Below are positions 1 through 7,297 of a stretch of DNA of 64,000 bases, one piece after another. The first letter of the stretch is position 1. Each line of letters opens with the position of its first letter. The stretch is from contig NZ_CP063808.1 in assembly GCF_018128905.1 (NCBI RefSeq), positions 6,324,001 to 6,388,000 on the forward strand, given 5' to 3'. A model generated the notes under the pieces. The model searched no databases. It saw only the letters and a program-made list of their open reading frames with translations, and was not told the DNA's origin. Source of the DNA: Streptomyces sp. A2-16. Its GTDB lineage: Bacteria > Actinomycetota > Actinomycetes > Streptomycetales > Streptomycetaceae. Made by a program: the position numbers and the translations under genes.

Positions 1-1
1 C

Positions 2-30
2 GAACAGTGTTCCATCATAGAACAGCGTTC
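2..30. promoter_or_regulatory. Tandem palindromic operator-like element
   Basis: GAACAGTGTTC (2-12) and GAACAGCGTTC (20-30) are two palindromic copies 18 bp apart. The inner halves also form TGTTC-N7-GAACA (8-24). The element ends 24 bp before the chosen start of the flavin monooxygenase and contains CATAGA-like -10 sequence. This is the layout of a TetR-type operator for a self-contained resistance or detoxification gene. The cognate regulator would lie left of the window. Inference from symmetry and position only. Confidence 0.5.
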
Positions 31-54
31 GTGACAGTCGATATGCAGCAGAAC

Positions 55-1611
55 ATGGACGTGACCGTGGTCGGGGCCGGGCCGGTGGGCCTCGTGCTCG
101 CCGCGGAGCTGGCTCTCTTCGGGGCGACGGTGCAGATACTCGAACGGCGGGCCGAGCCGGACCGGGCGATGAAGGCGCAGTCCGTCAACGTGCCGACGGC
201 CGAGGCACTCGACCGCCGCGGCCTGCTCCCCGCAGCCGAACAGGTGCAGCGAGAGACCCTCCAACAGGTGGGCTCCTTCTCCCCCGTGGCCGCCGACCGG
301 GCGCCCGGTACCGGCCGGCGGGCGGCCGAGTCGCGGTTCACCGGGCACTTCGCGGGCATGCCCCTCGACCCCGGCCTCGTGGACTGGTCCGATCCCGACC
401 TCGCCGCGCACACCGCCGCCGAGGGGGCGCGCATGCTGCCCCAGCCCCGGCTGGAGGCGCTGCTGGCCGACCACGCCGCCCGGCTCGGCGTGCCGGTGCG
501 GCGCGGGGTGGAGGTCACCTCTCTCGAGGACACCGGCGACGGTGTCCTGGTCGGCACCACCGCCGGGCCCGTGCGCACCCGGTGGCTGGTCGGCTGCGAC
601 GGCGGGCACAGCACCGTGCGCCGCCTCGCGGGCATCGGCTTCCCCGGCACCGACCCCGAACTCACCGGCTACCAGGCGCTCGTCGACATCGCCGACCCCT
701 CCCCGCTCACCGACGGCTGGACCTGGTCGGCCCGCGGGGCGTACCGCTACGGACCGCAGCCCGGGCGAGTGGCCACCGTGGAGTTCGACAGCCCTCCCGC
801 CGACCGCTCCACCCCGGTCACCCTGGAGGCGGTGCAGGCCGCTCTGCGCCGGATCTCGGGCACCGACGTCACCCTCACCGCGCTGCGCGCCGCGCCGACC
901 CGCTGGACCGACAACACCCGTCAGGCCGCGGCCTACCGGTCGGGGCGGATCCTGCTGGCCGGTGACGCCGCGCATGTGCACCCGCCGTTCGGCGGCCAGG
1001 GGCTCAACCTCGGCGTGGGCGACGCGACGAACCTGGGCTGGAAGCTCGGTGCCGTGCTCGCCGGGTGGGCGCCCGAGGGGCTGCTCGACACCTACGACAC
1101 CGAGCGCCGCCCCCTGGGCGCCTGGGTGCTGGACTGGACGCGGGCCCAGATCGGCGTGCTGCGCGGGGACGCCAAGTCGGGCGCGCTGCGGGAGATCGTC
1201 GCCGATCTGCTGAGCACCCGGGACGGCGCGACCTACGCGGTCAAGAAGATCTCCGGTGTCACCCAGCGCCTCGACCTGCCCGGCGGTCATCCGCTGGTCG
1301 GCCGGTTCGTCCCCGACCTGTGGCTGAGGGACGGTTCCCGGCTGGTCGACCACGGCCACGGCGGCGGGTTCCTGCTGCTCGACCGCACGGCGGACGGTAC
1401 GTTCGCCCGCCTCGCCGCGGGATGGGAGGGGCGCGTGCGCAGCGTGCGCGACGCGGACGGCACGCCGGCCGGGGTGCTGGTACGCCCGGACGGCGTGGTC
1501 GCGTGGGCCTGCGACGGCATCGGCGCCACCACCGGCACCGCCGCTGCCGAGGGCCTCGACGCCGCCCTGCGTCGCTGGGCCGGAACCCCCGCCCCGTCCT
1601 TGGCCCGGTGA
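55..1611 (+). CDS. FAD-dependent aromatic monooxygenase (Rox/PheA class)
   Basis: Predicted class A flavin monooxygenase of 518 residues that hydroxylates an aromatic substrate using NAD(P)H and O2. The N-terminus has the dinucleotide-binding motif VVGAGPVGL followed by ERR. The middle has GCDGGHSTVRR (the DG motif), and GRILLAGDAAHVHPPFGGQG is the GD motif that contacts the FAD ribityl chain. The last ~120 residues resemble the thioredoxin-like C-terminal domain of PheA/TfdB and rifampicin-monooxygenase (Rox) proteins. I chose ATG 55 because the FAD motif begins at once; ATG 43 and GTG 31 are in frame. No good ribosome site helps. Two palindromic operator copies lie just upstream. Substrate unknown: rifamycin-type and anthracycline-type substrates are both possible. 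It is probably unrelated to the neighbouring betaine cluster. Confidence 0.82.
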   Translation: MDVTVVGAGPVGLVLAAELALFGATVQILERRAEPDRAMKAQSVNVPTAEALDRRGLLPAAEQVQRETLQQVGSFSPVAADRAPGTGRRAAESRFTGHFAGMPLDPGLVDWSDPDLAAHTAAEGARMLPQPRLEALLADHAARLGVPVRRGVEVTSLEDTGDGVLVGTTAGPVRTRWLVGCDGGHSTVRRLAGIGFPGTDPELTGYQALVDIADPSPLTDGWTWSARGAYRYGPQPGRVATVEFDSPPADRSTPVTLEAVQAALRRISGTDVTLTALRAAPTRWTDNTRQAAAYRSGRILLAGDAAHVHPPFGGQGLNLGVGDATNLGWKLGAVLAGWAPEGLLDTYDTERRPLGAWVLDWTRAQIGVLRGDAKSGALREIVADLLSTRDGATYAVKKISGVTQRLDLPGGHPLVGRFVPDLWLRDGSRLVDHGHGGGFLLLDRTADGTFARLAAGWEGRVRSVRDADGTPAGVLVRPDGVVAWACDGIGATTGTAAAEGLDAALRRWAGTPAPSLAR

Positions 1612-1840
1612 GGCCGGGCGAGAGGCCGTGAACGCCGTGCGGCCGGATGGTCATGGAGCCGGGGGCGGCGGCCCACGAGGGCGAATCCTGCCTCCGCCTT
1701 TGCCGGGGGCGGCCCGGCCGTTGACTTCCGCGGAGCGTTCCCGGCCGGGTGCGGGCCCGGGCGCCAAGGGGCGGGACGCGGCGGTGAGCCCTTGACCGAG
1801 GGCCGCCCCTGCCGGGACCATGTTGCGTATCAGTCGCACT

Positions 1841-1857
1841 GTTGCGTAATGCGCAGC
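1841..1857. promoter_or_regulatory. 17-bp IclR-type operator, purU
   Basis: GTTGC-GTAATGC-GCAGC matches the GTTGC-N7-GCAAC palindrome of the cluster with one mismatch. It ends 15 bp before the purU start. A further half-site pair (TTGCGTATCAGTCGCA, 1823-1838) lies just upstream, so the regulator may bind as a larger assembly here. Confidence 0.6.
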
Positions 1858-1872
1858 CTTCGGGAGGACTCA

Positions 1873-2745
1873 GTGTCTCTTCGACCGCAACCCGACCGCG
1901 AGTTCGTCCTCACCCTGTCCTGCCCGGACCGCTCCGGCCTCGTCCACGCCGTGACCGGCTTCCTGGTCCGGCACTCCGGGAACATCCAGGAGAGCCAGCA
2001 GTTCGACGACCGGCTCCAGGACCGCTTCTTCATGCGGGTCCACTTCGACGTCTCGGACCCGAGCACCACACTGGAGGACCTGCGCTCCGGCTTCGCGCCG
2101 GTCGCCGAGGCGTACCGCATCACCTGGCAGCTGCGCAGAGCGGCCACCCCGACCCGCACCCTGATCATGGTGTCGAAGTTCGGCCACTGCCTGAACGACC
2201 TGCTCTTCCGGCAGCGCACCGGCGCACTCGCCATCGAGGTGCCCGCGATCGTCTCCAACCACCGGGACTTCGCCCCGCTCGCCGAGAGCTACGGCATCCC
2301 CTTCCACCACATCCCGGTGACCCCGGAGACGAAGGCGGACGCGGAGGCGCGGCTGCTCGACCTGGTCGACCGGCTGGACGTCGACCTCGTGGTCCTCGCC
2401 CGCTACATGCAGATCCTCTCGAACGACCTGTGCAAGCAGCTCGAAGGCCGGGCCATCAACATCCACCACTCGTTCCTGCCGAGCTTCAAGGGCGCGCGGC
2501 CCTACGTCCAGGCGCACGAGCGGGGGGTGAAGCTCGTCGGGGCCACCGCCCACTACGTCACCCCGGATCTCGACGAGGGGCCCATCATCGAGCAGGACGT
2601 CATCCGCGTGAACCACGCCCAGAGCGCGCAGAGTCTGGTCACCCTGGGCCGGGACGTCGAGGCACAGGTCCTCGCCCGGGCCGTGGAGTGGCACAGCCAG
2701 AGCCGCGTCATGATCAACGGCCATCGCACGGTGGTCTTCCGCTGA
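1873..2745 (+). CDS. purU: Formyltetrahydrofolate deformylase PurU
   Basis: Hydrolyses 10-formyl-THF to formate and THF in the cytoplasm. The 290-residue protein has an N-terminal ACT domain (about 1-85, beginning FVLTLSCPDRSGLVHAVTGF) and a formyltransferase domain. That domain shows SKFGHCLNDLL, the catalytic region INIHHSFLPSFKGARPY and LDEGPIIEQDV, as in PurU and GART-type enzymes. GTG 1873 is preceded by GGGAGGA at 1862-1868; an earlier in-frame GTG/TTG has no ribosome site and would run through the operator. A cluster-type operator sits just upstream and an IclR gene follows at 32 bp. Inference: it supplies free THF for the folate-dependent dimethylglycine oxidase, rather than serving purine synthesis. 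Confidence 0.93.
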   Translation: MSLRPQPDREFVLTLSCPDRSGLVHAVTGFLVRHSGNIQESQQFDDRLQDRFFMRVHFDVSDPSTTLEDLRSGFAPVAEAYRITWQLRRAATPTRTLIMVSKFGHCLNDLLFRQRTGALAIEVPAIVSNHRDFAPLAESYGIPFHHIPVTPETKADAEARLLDLVDRLDVDLVVLARYMQILSNDLCKQLEGRAINIHHSFLPSFKGARPYVQAHERGVKLVGATAHYVTPDLDEGPIIEQDVIRVNHAQSAQSLVTLGRDVEAQVLARAVEWHSQSRVMINGHRTVVFR

Positions 2746-2777
2746 CCGCTGTTGACCTGTTCGCATAGGGTTTCGCC

Positions 2778-3569
2778 ATGAGCAGCTACGGCACCGAGTC
2801 CGGGGGCACGTCCGGCGGCGGGGTGCAGTCCGTCGACCGGGCTGTCACCGTGCTGGAGATCCTCGCCCAGCGCGGCGAGGCAGGCGTCAGTGAAGTGGCC
2901 GAGGCGATCGACGTCCACAAGTCCACCGCGTTCCGCCTGCTCGGTGCCCTGGAGGCGCACGGGATGGTGGAGCAGGAGGGCGAGCGCGGGAAGTACCGCC
3001 TCGGCTTCGGCATCGTGCGGCTGGCCGGGGCGGTCACCGGGCGCATCGACGTCACCAAGCACGGCCGCGGGATCTGCGAGCGCCTCGCCGACAAGCTGGG
3101 CGAGACGATGAACATCGCGGTCCTGGAGTCCCATCATGTGATCAACCTCGACCAGGTGCGCGGCCAGTCGGCCATCACCGCCCAGAACTGGGTCGGCCGG
3201 CTGACGCCGATGCACTGCACGTCGAGCGGCAAGGTCCTGCTCGCCCATCTCACGGAAAAGCGCCGCGACGAACTGGTCGCCGTGGCCGGGCTCGAACGGA
3301 TGACGGCCCGCACACTGACCGACCGGCACCAGCTGGAGGCGGAGCTGGTCCGGGTCCGTGAGCTGGGCTACGCCATGACGGTGGAGGAGTACGAGGAGGG
3401 CCTCAACGCCATGGCGGCGCCGGTGCGTTCCGGTGACGGCAAGGTCGTCGCCGCCCTCACTGCCTCGGGGCCCGCCTTCCGGCTCACCGAGGAGCGGATG
3501 CACGAGCTGGCTCCGGTCCTGGTCGAGGGCGCCGACGAACTCAGCCACCGGCTCGGTTACGTGGGCTGA
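2778..3569 (+). CDS. IclR-family regulator, copy 1
   Basis: IclR-type transcription factor, 263 residues. The winged HTH lies at about residues 15-75 (SVDRAVTVLEILAQRG, then DVHKSTAFRLLGALEAHG). The effector-binding domain spans about 90-260 and includes GRLTPMHCTSSGKVLLAHL and ELGYAMTVEEYEEGLNAMAAPV. It is strongly similar throughout to the second IclR protein at 13898-14695, so a local duplication is likely. No ribosome site precedes ATG 2778. CATAGG at 2764-2769 could be a -10 element giving a leaderless mRNA. A poor copy of the cluster operator (GTTGA-N7-GCATA, 2751-2767) overlaps that point. Probable role: control of the betaine-catabolic regulon, possibly by sensing betaine, dimethylglycine or a downstream C1 signal. 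Confidence 0.9.
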   Translation: MSSYGTESGGTSGGGVQSVDRAVTVLEILAQRGEAGVSEVAEAIDVHKSTAFRLLGALEAHGMVEQEGERGKYRLGFGIVRLAGAVTGRIDVTKHGRGICERLADKLGETMNIAVLESHHVINLDQVRGQSAITAQNWVGRLTPMHCTSSGKVLLAHLTEKRRDELVAVAGLERMTARTLTDRHQLEAELVRVRELGYAMTVEEYEEGLNAMAAPVRSGDGKVVAALTASGPAFRLTEERMHELAPVLVEGADELSHRLGYVG

Positions 3570-3577
3570 GACCGGGC

Positions 3578-3602
3578 CCACCGCGCGCCCGGACCGCGGT
3601 GG
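3578..3602. terminator. Weak hairpin between convergent genes
   Basis: CCACCGCG (3578-3585) and CGCGGTGG (3595-3602) form an 8-bp stem with a 9-nt loop between the convergent iclR copy 1 and the dimethylglycine oxidase gene. There is no T-run, so this is only a candidate terminator. Confidence 0.3.
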
Positions 3603-3674
3603 ACGTCCCGGAGGTGCCGTCGGTCGTCCTCCCGCACGGCACCCCCTACAGCCCTCCCGCCCTCTGCGGCCCGC

Positions 3675-6113
3675 TCAGCCCCGAAGACGGGACATCGCCG
3701 GGTCGAACAGCGGCTCCTCGGCCACGACCGCCTCCACGCGCCGGTCGAAGTAGCCGATGTGCAGCGGCTGACCGGCCGCCGCCAGCTCCGCCGGCAGCCA
3801 GGCGTATGCGATGCCCTTGCCGATGGTGTGCCCGAAGGCGGCGCTGGTGACGTAGCCGACCGCGCGCCGCCCGTCGTACACCGGCTCCTTGCCCATGACG
3901 ACGGCCCGCGGGTCCTCGATGGTCAGACAGGTCAGCCTGCGCCGTACGTCGGCCCGGCGTCGCTCCAGGGCCGCCTTGCCGACGAAGTCCTCCTTGTCGG
4001 CCTTGACGGCGAAGCCGACGCCGGCCTCGTAGGGGTCGTGCTCGTAGGTCATGTCGGTGCCGAAGGAGCGGTAACCCTTCTCCAGGCGGAGGCTGTTGAA
4101 GGCGCCCCGGCCGGCCGCGATGCCGCCCAGCGGCTGCGCCGCCCGCCAGAGCGTGTCCCACAGCTTCTGCCCCAGGTCGGCCGTGGTGTACAGCTCCCAG
4201 CCGAGCTCTCCGACGTACGACAGACGCATGGCCGTCACCGGGACGGACCCGATGTGGGCGCGCTTGGCGCGGAAGTACTTCAGGCCCGTGGCCGAGAAGT
4301 CCTCGTCGGTGAGCGGCTGGAGGACGTCCCGGGCCAGGGGCCCCCACAGGCCGATGCAGCAGGTGCCGGGGGTGATGTCACGGACCTGGACCGTGCCGTC
4401 GGCGGGGAGGTGGCGGGTGAACCAGTCGAGGTCCAGGTTGCCGTTGGCGCCGACCTGGAAGACGTCGGGGCCCAGCCGGGCGACGGTGATGTCGCTGCGG
4501 ATGCCGCCGTCGTGGTCCAGCAGCAGCGTGTACGTCACCGAGCCGACGGACTTGGCGACCTTGCCGGTGCACAGCCGCTCCAGAAAGTCGGCCGCGCCCC
4601 GCCCGCTCACCTCCAGGCGCTTGAGGGCCGTCATGTCGTACATGGCGACGGTCTCGCGGGTGGTCTGCGCCTCGGCGCCGACGATGGGCGACCAGTAGCG
4701 GGCGGCCCAGTCGTTGGGGGTGACGATCGAACGGCCTTCCACCAAGCCGGCGTTGGCCTCGTACCAGTGCGGCCGCTCCCAGCCGTTCGCCTCCAGGAAG
4801 AAGGCGCCGAGCTCCTGTTGGCGGCCGTAGAAGGGGGTGGTGCGGATCGGCCGCGGGTCGCCGGAGGGCTGGAGCGGGTGGAGGATGTCGTAGACCTCGA
4901 CGAAGTTCTGGCAGTCCCGGGCCAGCACGTACTCCGGGGACAGTTGGTGCGGCTCGAAGCGGTTGACGTCGCACTCGTGGAGGTCGAAGGAGGAGCAGTG
5001 GCCGTCGACCAGCCACTCGGCGACGGCACGGCCGACACCGGCGGAATGGGTGACCCAGACGGCCTCGGCGACCCAGAAACCCTTGACGTCGGGGGACTCG
5101 CCGAGGAGGGGCAGGCCGTCGGTGGTGAAGGAGAAGAGGCCGTTGATGCCCTCCTCCACCTTGGCGTCCTTCGTCGCGGGGAGCAGTGACTGCGTCTCGG
5201 TCCAGGCGTCCGCGAAGTCGTCCTCGGTGAACTTCAGGACGGAGGGCATCGCGTCGGCCTCGTCGACGGAGAGGATCTCGTCGGCGGTGATGGGCATGGG
5301 GCGGTGCCCGTAGTAGCCGATGCCGAGGGTGTCGTAGCGGTCGCGGTAGTAGAGGTCGGCGTCCTGGTGGCGCAGGATCGGGCGCACCGCCTCCTCGGTC
5401 TGGCCGGCGAGCGCCGGGACCGGGCCGGTCCAGGCGAGCTGGTGGCCGAGCGGGGTGAGCGGGAGGTTCATGCCGACCATGCGGGCGATCTTCGGGCCCC
5501 AGATGCCGGCGCAGCACACCACGATGTCGGCCTGCAGGTCGCCCTGGTCGGTGCGGACGCCCGTCACCTCGCCGTCGGACCGGAGCACGTCCAGGACCTC
5601 GTGGCGGGCCAGGAAGGTCACTCCGCGCTCGGTGGCCCGGCGGATCTGTGCCTCGACGGCGAGGACCGCCTTGGCGAGGCCGTCGGTCGGGATGTGCAGG
5701 CCCGCGAGGACCCGGTCGCGGTTGACCAGGGGGTGCTTCTCGACGCACTCCTCGGCGGTCAGGACACGCGACTCGACTCCCCAGGCGGTGAGCCAGCCGT
5801 GCCGCCGGTGCAGTTCCGTGACGCGCTCCGGGGTGGTCGCCACCTCCAGGCCGCCGACCTGGAGGAAGCAGGGCTGTCCGTCGACGTCGAGGGAGCAGAA
5901 CTTCTCGACGGTGTAGCGGGCCAGTTCGGTCATGGTCTTGGAGGGGTTGGCCTGGAAGACCAGTCCCGGGGCGTGCGAGGACGACCCTCCGGTGGCCGGG
6001 AGCGGGCCCTGGTCGACCACGGTCACCTCGGTCCAGCCGCGCGCGGAGATCTCGTCGGCGAGTGCCGCGCCGACGACGCCCGCTCCGATGATGACCACTC
6101 GGGGTCCCGCCAT
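3675..6113 (-). CDS. Dimethylglycine oxidase-like FAD/THF enzyme
   Basis: Predicted to oxidatively demethylate dimethylglycine to sarcosine and pass the methyl carbon to THF as 5,10-methylene-THF. The 812-residue length fits bacterial dimethylglycine oxidase (about 830). An N-terminal amine-oxidase FAD domain (1-~400) begins VVIIGAGVVGAALADEIS. GGSSSHAPGLVF follows, and its His47 lines up with the His that carries covalent FAD in the DMGDH/SARDH family. A linker and a C-terminal GcvT-like folate domain (~460-810) follow; it contains SYVGELGWELY and GVGFAVKADKEDFVGK. ATG 6113 has GGAGGT 6 nt upstream. An exact cluster operator is centred 27 bp upstream of the start. Sarcosine dehydrogenase is the main alternative, but the sequence reads closest to the dimethylglycine enzyme. 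Confidence 0.88.
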   Translation of the reverse strand: MAGPRVVIIGAGVVGAALADEISARGWTEVTVVDQGPLPATGGSSSHAPGLVFQANPSKTMTELARYTVEKFCSLDVDGQPCFLQVGGLEVATTPERVTELHRRHGWLTAWGVESRVLTAEECVEKHPLVNRDRVLAGLHIPTDGLAKAVLAVEAQIRRATERGVTFLARHEVLDVLRSDGEVTGVRTDQGDLQADIVVCCAGIWGPKIARMVGMNLPLTPLGHQLAWTGPVPALAGQTEEAVRPILRHQDADLYYRDRYDTLGIGYYGHRPMPITADEILSVDEADAMPSVLKFTEDDFADAWTETQSLLPATKDAKVEEGINGLFSFTTDGLPLLGESPDVKGFWVAEAVWVTHSAGVGRAVAEWLVDGHCSSFDLHECDVNRFEPHQLSPEYVLARDCQNFVEVYDILHPLQPSGDPRPIRTTPFYGRQQELGAFFLEANGWERPHWYEANAGLVEGRSIVTPNDWAARYWSPIVGAEAQTTRETVAMYDMTALKRLEVSGRGAADFLERLCTGKVAKSVGSVTYTLLLDHDGGIRSDITVARLGPDVFQVGANGNLDLDWFTRHLPADGTVQVRDITPGTCCIGLWGPLARDVLQPLTDEDFSATGLKYFRAKRAHIGSVPVTAMRLSYVGELGWELYTTADLGQKLWDTLWRAAQPLGGIAAGRGAFNSLRLEKGYRSFGTDMTYEHDPYEAGVGFAVKADKEDFVGKAALERRRADVRRRLTCLTIEDPRAVVMGKEPVYDGRRAVGYVTSAAFGHTIGKGIAYAWLPAELAAAGQPLHIGYFDRRVEAVVAEEPLFDPAMSRLRG

Positions 6114-6131
6114 CGCCGCACCTCCGGTTAA

Positions 6132-6148
6132 GTTGCTTTGTGCGCAAC
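6132..6148. promoter_or_regulatory. 17-bp IclR-type operator, dimethylglycine oxidase
   Basis: GTTGC-TTTGTGC-GCAAC is an exact match to the arms of the shared palindrome. On the gene's strand a second GTTGCGCA half-site lies upstream (complement of 6161-6168), giving two directly repeated half-sites. Confidence 0.68.
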
Positions 6149-6250
6149 ACGATTCAGGCTGCGCAACTCAATGTGCCCGCCGTGCGAGTGGGTGTCAAGA
6201 GGCCCGGTGACGTGGCGGAACGGGCGGGGAACGGCTCCGGAAACGGCAAG

Positions 6251-6290
6251 GCCCGGTGGGCGGCGCACACCCGCGCGCCGCCCACCGGGC
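6251..6290 (-). terminator. Strong hairpin after the transporter operon
   Basis: GCCCGGTGGGCGGCGC (6251-6266) and GCGCCGCCCACCGGGC (6275-6290) form a perfect 16-bp GC stem with an 8-nt loop. It lies 28 bp past the stop of the substrate-binding protein gene. There is little T-run, as is usual in Streptomyces. It separates the transporter operon from the dimethylglycine oxidase promoter. Confidence 0.8.
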
Positions 6291-6318
6291 TTCTCGACCG
6301 GACCTGCTCGGCCCAGGC

Positions 6319-7284
6319 TTACTTGATCCAGGCGTCGACCTTGGCACGGTTGGCGTCGACCCACTTCTTGGCCGCCGCCTCCGGCGTCATCTTGTCCACC
6401 GCGATGTACTTGGCCACGGTGTTCTGGTCGTCGTTGGTCCAGTTGAACTTCTTCACCAGGTCGTAGGCCGGGCTGCCCGACTTGGCGAACTTGGCGCTGA
6501 CTATCTTGTCGAGGTCGTAGACGGGGTAGTCGCAGGCGACCTTGGCAGGGTCGGCGTCACAGCCCGTCTTGTACGCGGGCAGGTCGACCTTGACGAGGGG
6601 CACCTCGGACAGGAACCACTGCGGCTCGTAGAAGTAGCCGATCACCCACTTCTTGTTCTTCTCGGCGTCGCGGTACGCCTGGATCAGCGCGGTCTCGCTG
6701 CCCGCGTACACCACCTTGAAGTCCAGCTTCAGGTTCTTCACCAGAGCCTCGTCGTTGGTGACGTACGACGGGTCGCCGTCCAGGAGCTGGCCCTTGCCGC
6801 CGGACTCGGAGGTCTTGAAGTTCGCGGCGTACTTGTTGAGGTTCTTCCAGTTCGTGATGTCCGGGTGGGCCTTGGCCAGCCACGGCGGCACGTACCAGCC
6901 GATGATGCCCTTGTTGCCGGTCGAGCCGGCCTCCACGGCGGTCTTCTGCTGGGTGATGTACTTCTTCTTCAGGTCGTCGTGGCCCCAGTTCTCCAGGACG
7001 GTGTCGACCTCGCCCGTCCCGAAGCCCTGCCAGGCGATCTCCTCCTTGAGGTCCTTCTTGGTGACCTTGCACTTCAGGTCGTTCTCGGCGACGTACGCGA
7101 CAACCGCCGCGTCGGCCTCGTAGCCCACCCACGGGTTGACCGCGAGGTTGAAGGTGCCGCACTTGCCGGAGCTGCCCGATCCGCCGGCCTCCGAGGAGTC
7201 ACCGACCTTCGCGCCGCCGCAGGCCGTGAGGGTGAGGCCGAGGACGGCCAGGCCGGCCGCGCCGGCTCGCCAGTGTCTTGCCAT
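6319..7284 (-). CDS. proX: Glycine betaine/choline-binding lipoprotein
   Basis: Extracytoplasmic substrate-binding lipoprotein of a betaine-type ABC importer, 321 residues. Its signal peptide ends in a lipobox (LTLTACGG), so the mature protein would be lipid-anchored at Cys. The body is an OpuAC-type type II periplasmic-binding fold, with NPWVGYEADAAVVAYV near the start, FGTGEVDTVLENWGHDDL and IGYFYEPQWFL. ATG 7284 is the start that yields the signal peptide. It is third in the betB-ATPase-permease-binding protein operon, 13 bp after the permease. Choline, betaine or proline betaine could be the ligand. The operon context with betB favours choline or betaine used as food rather than as an osmolyte. 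Confidence 0.9.
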   Translation of the reverse strand: MARHWRAGAAGLAVLGLTLTACGGAKVGDSSEAGGSGSSGKCGTFNLAVNPWVGYEADAAVVAYVAENDLKCKVTKKDLKEEIAWQGFGTGEVDTVLENWGHDDLKKKYITQQKTAVEAGSTGNKGIIGWYVPPWLAKAHPDITNWKNLNKYAANFKTSESGGKGQLLDGDPSYVTNDEALVKNLKLDFKVVYAGSETALIQAYRDAEKNKKWVIGYFYEPQWFLSEVPLVKVDLPAYKTGCDADPAKVACDYPVYDLDKIVSAKFAKSGSPAYDLVKKFNWTNDDQNTVAKYIAVDKMTPEAAAKKWVDANRAKVDAWIK

Positions 7285-7297
7285 CGTGTCGTGCTCC

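Noticed and set aside
2751..2767. GTTGA-N7-GCATA upstream of iclR copy 1 as another cluster operator
   Set aside because: Three mismatches in ten arm positions; position is suggestive but too weak to list as an operator.
3759..5189. Long plus-strand open frame opposite the dimethylglycine oxidase gene
   Set aside because: High third-position GC leaves antisense frames open. It has no domain, ribosome site or family feature, while the minus-strand protein is clearly real.
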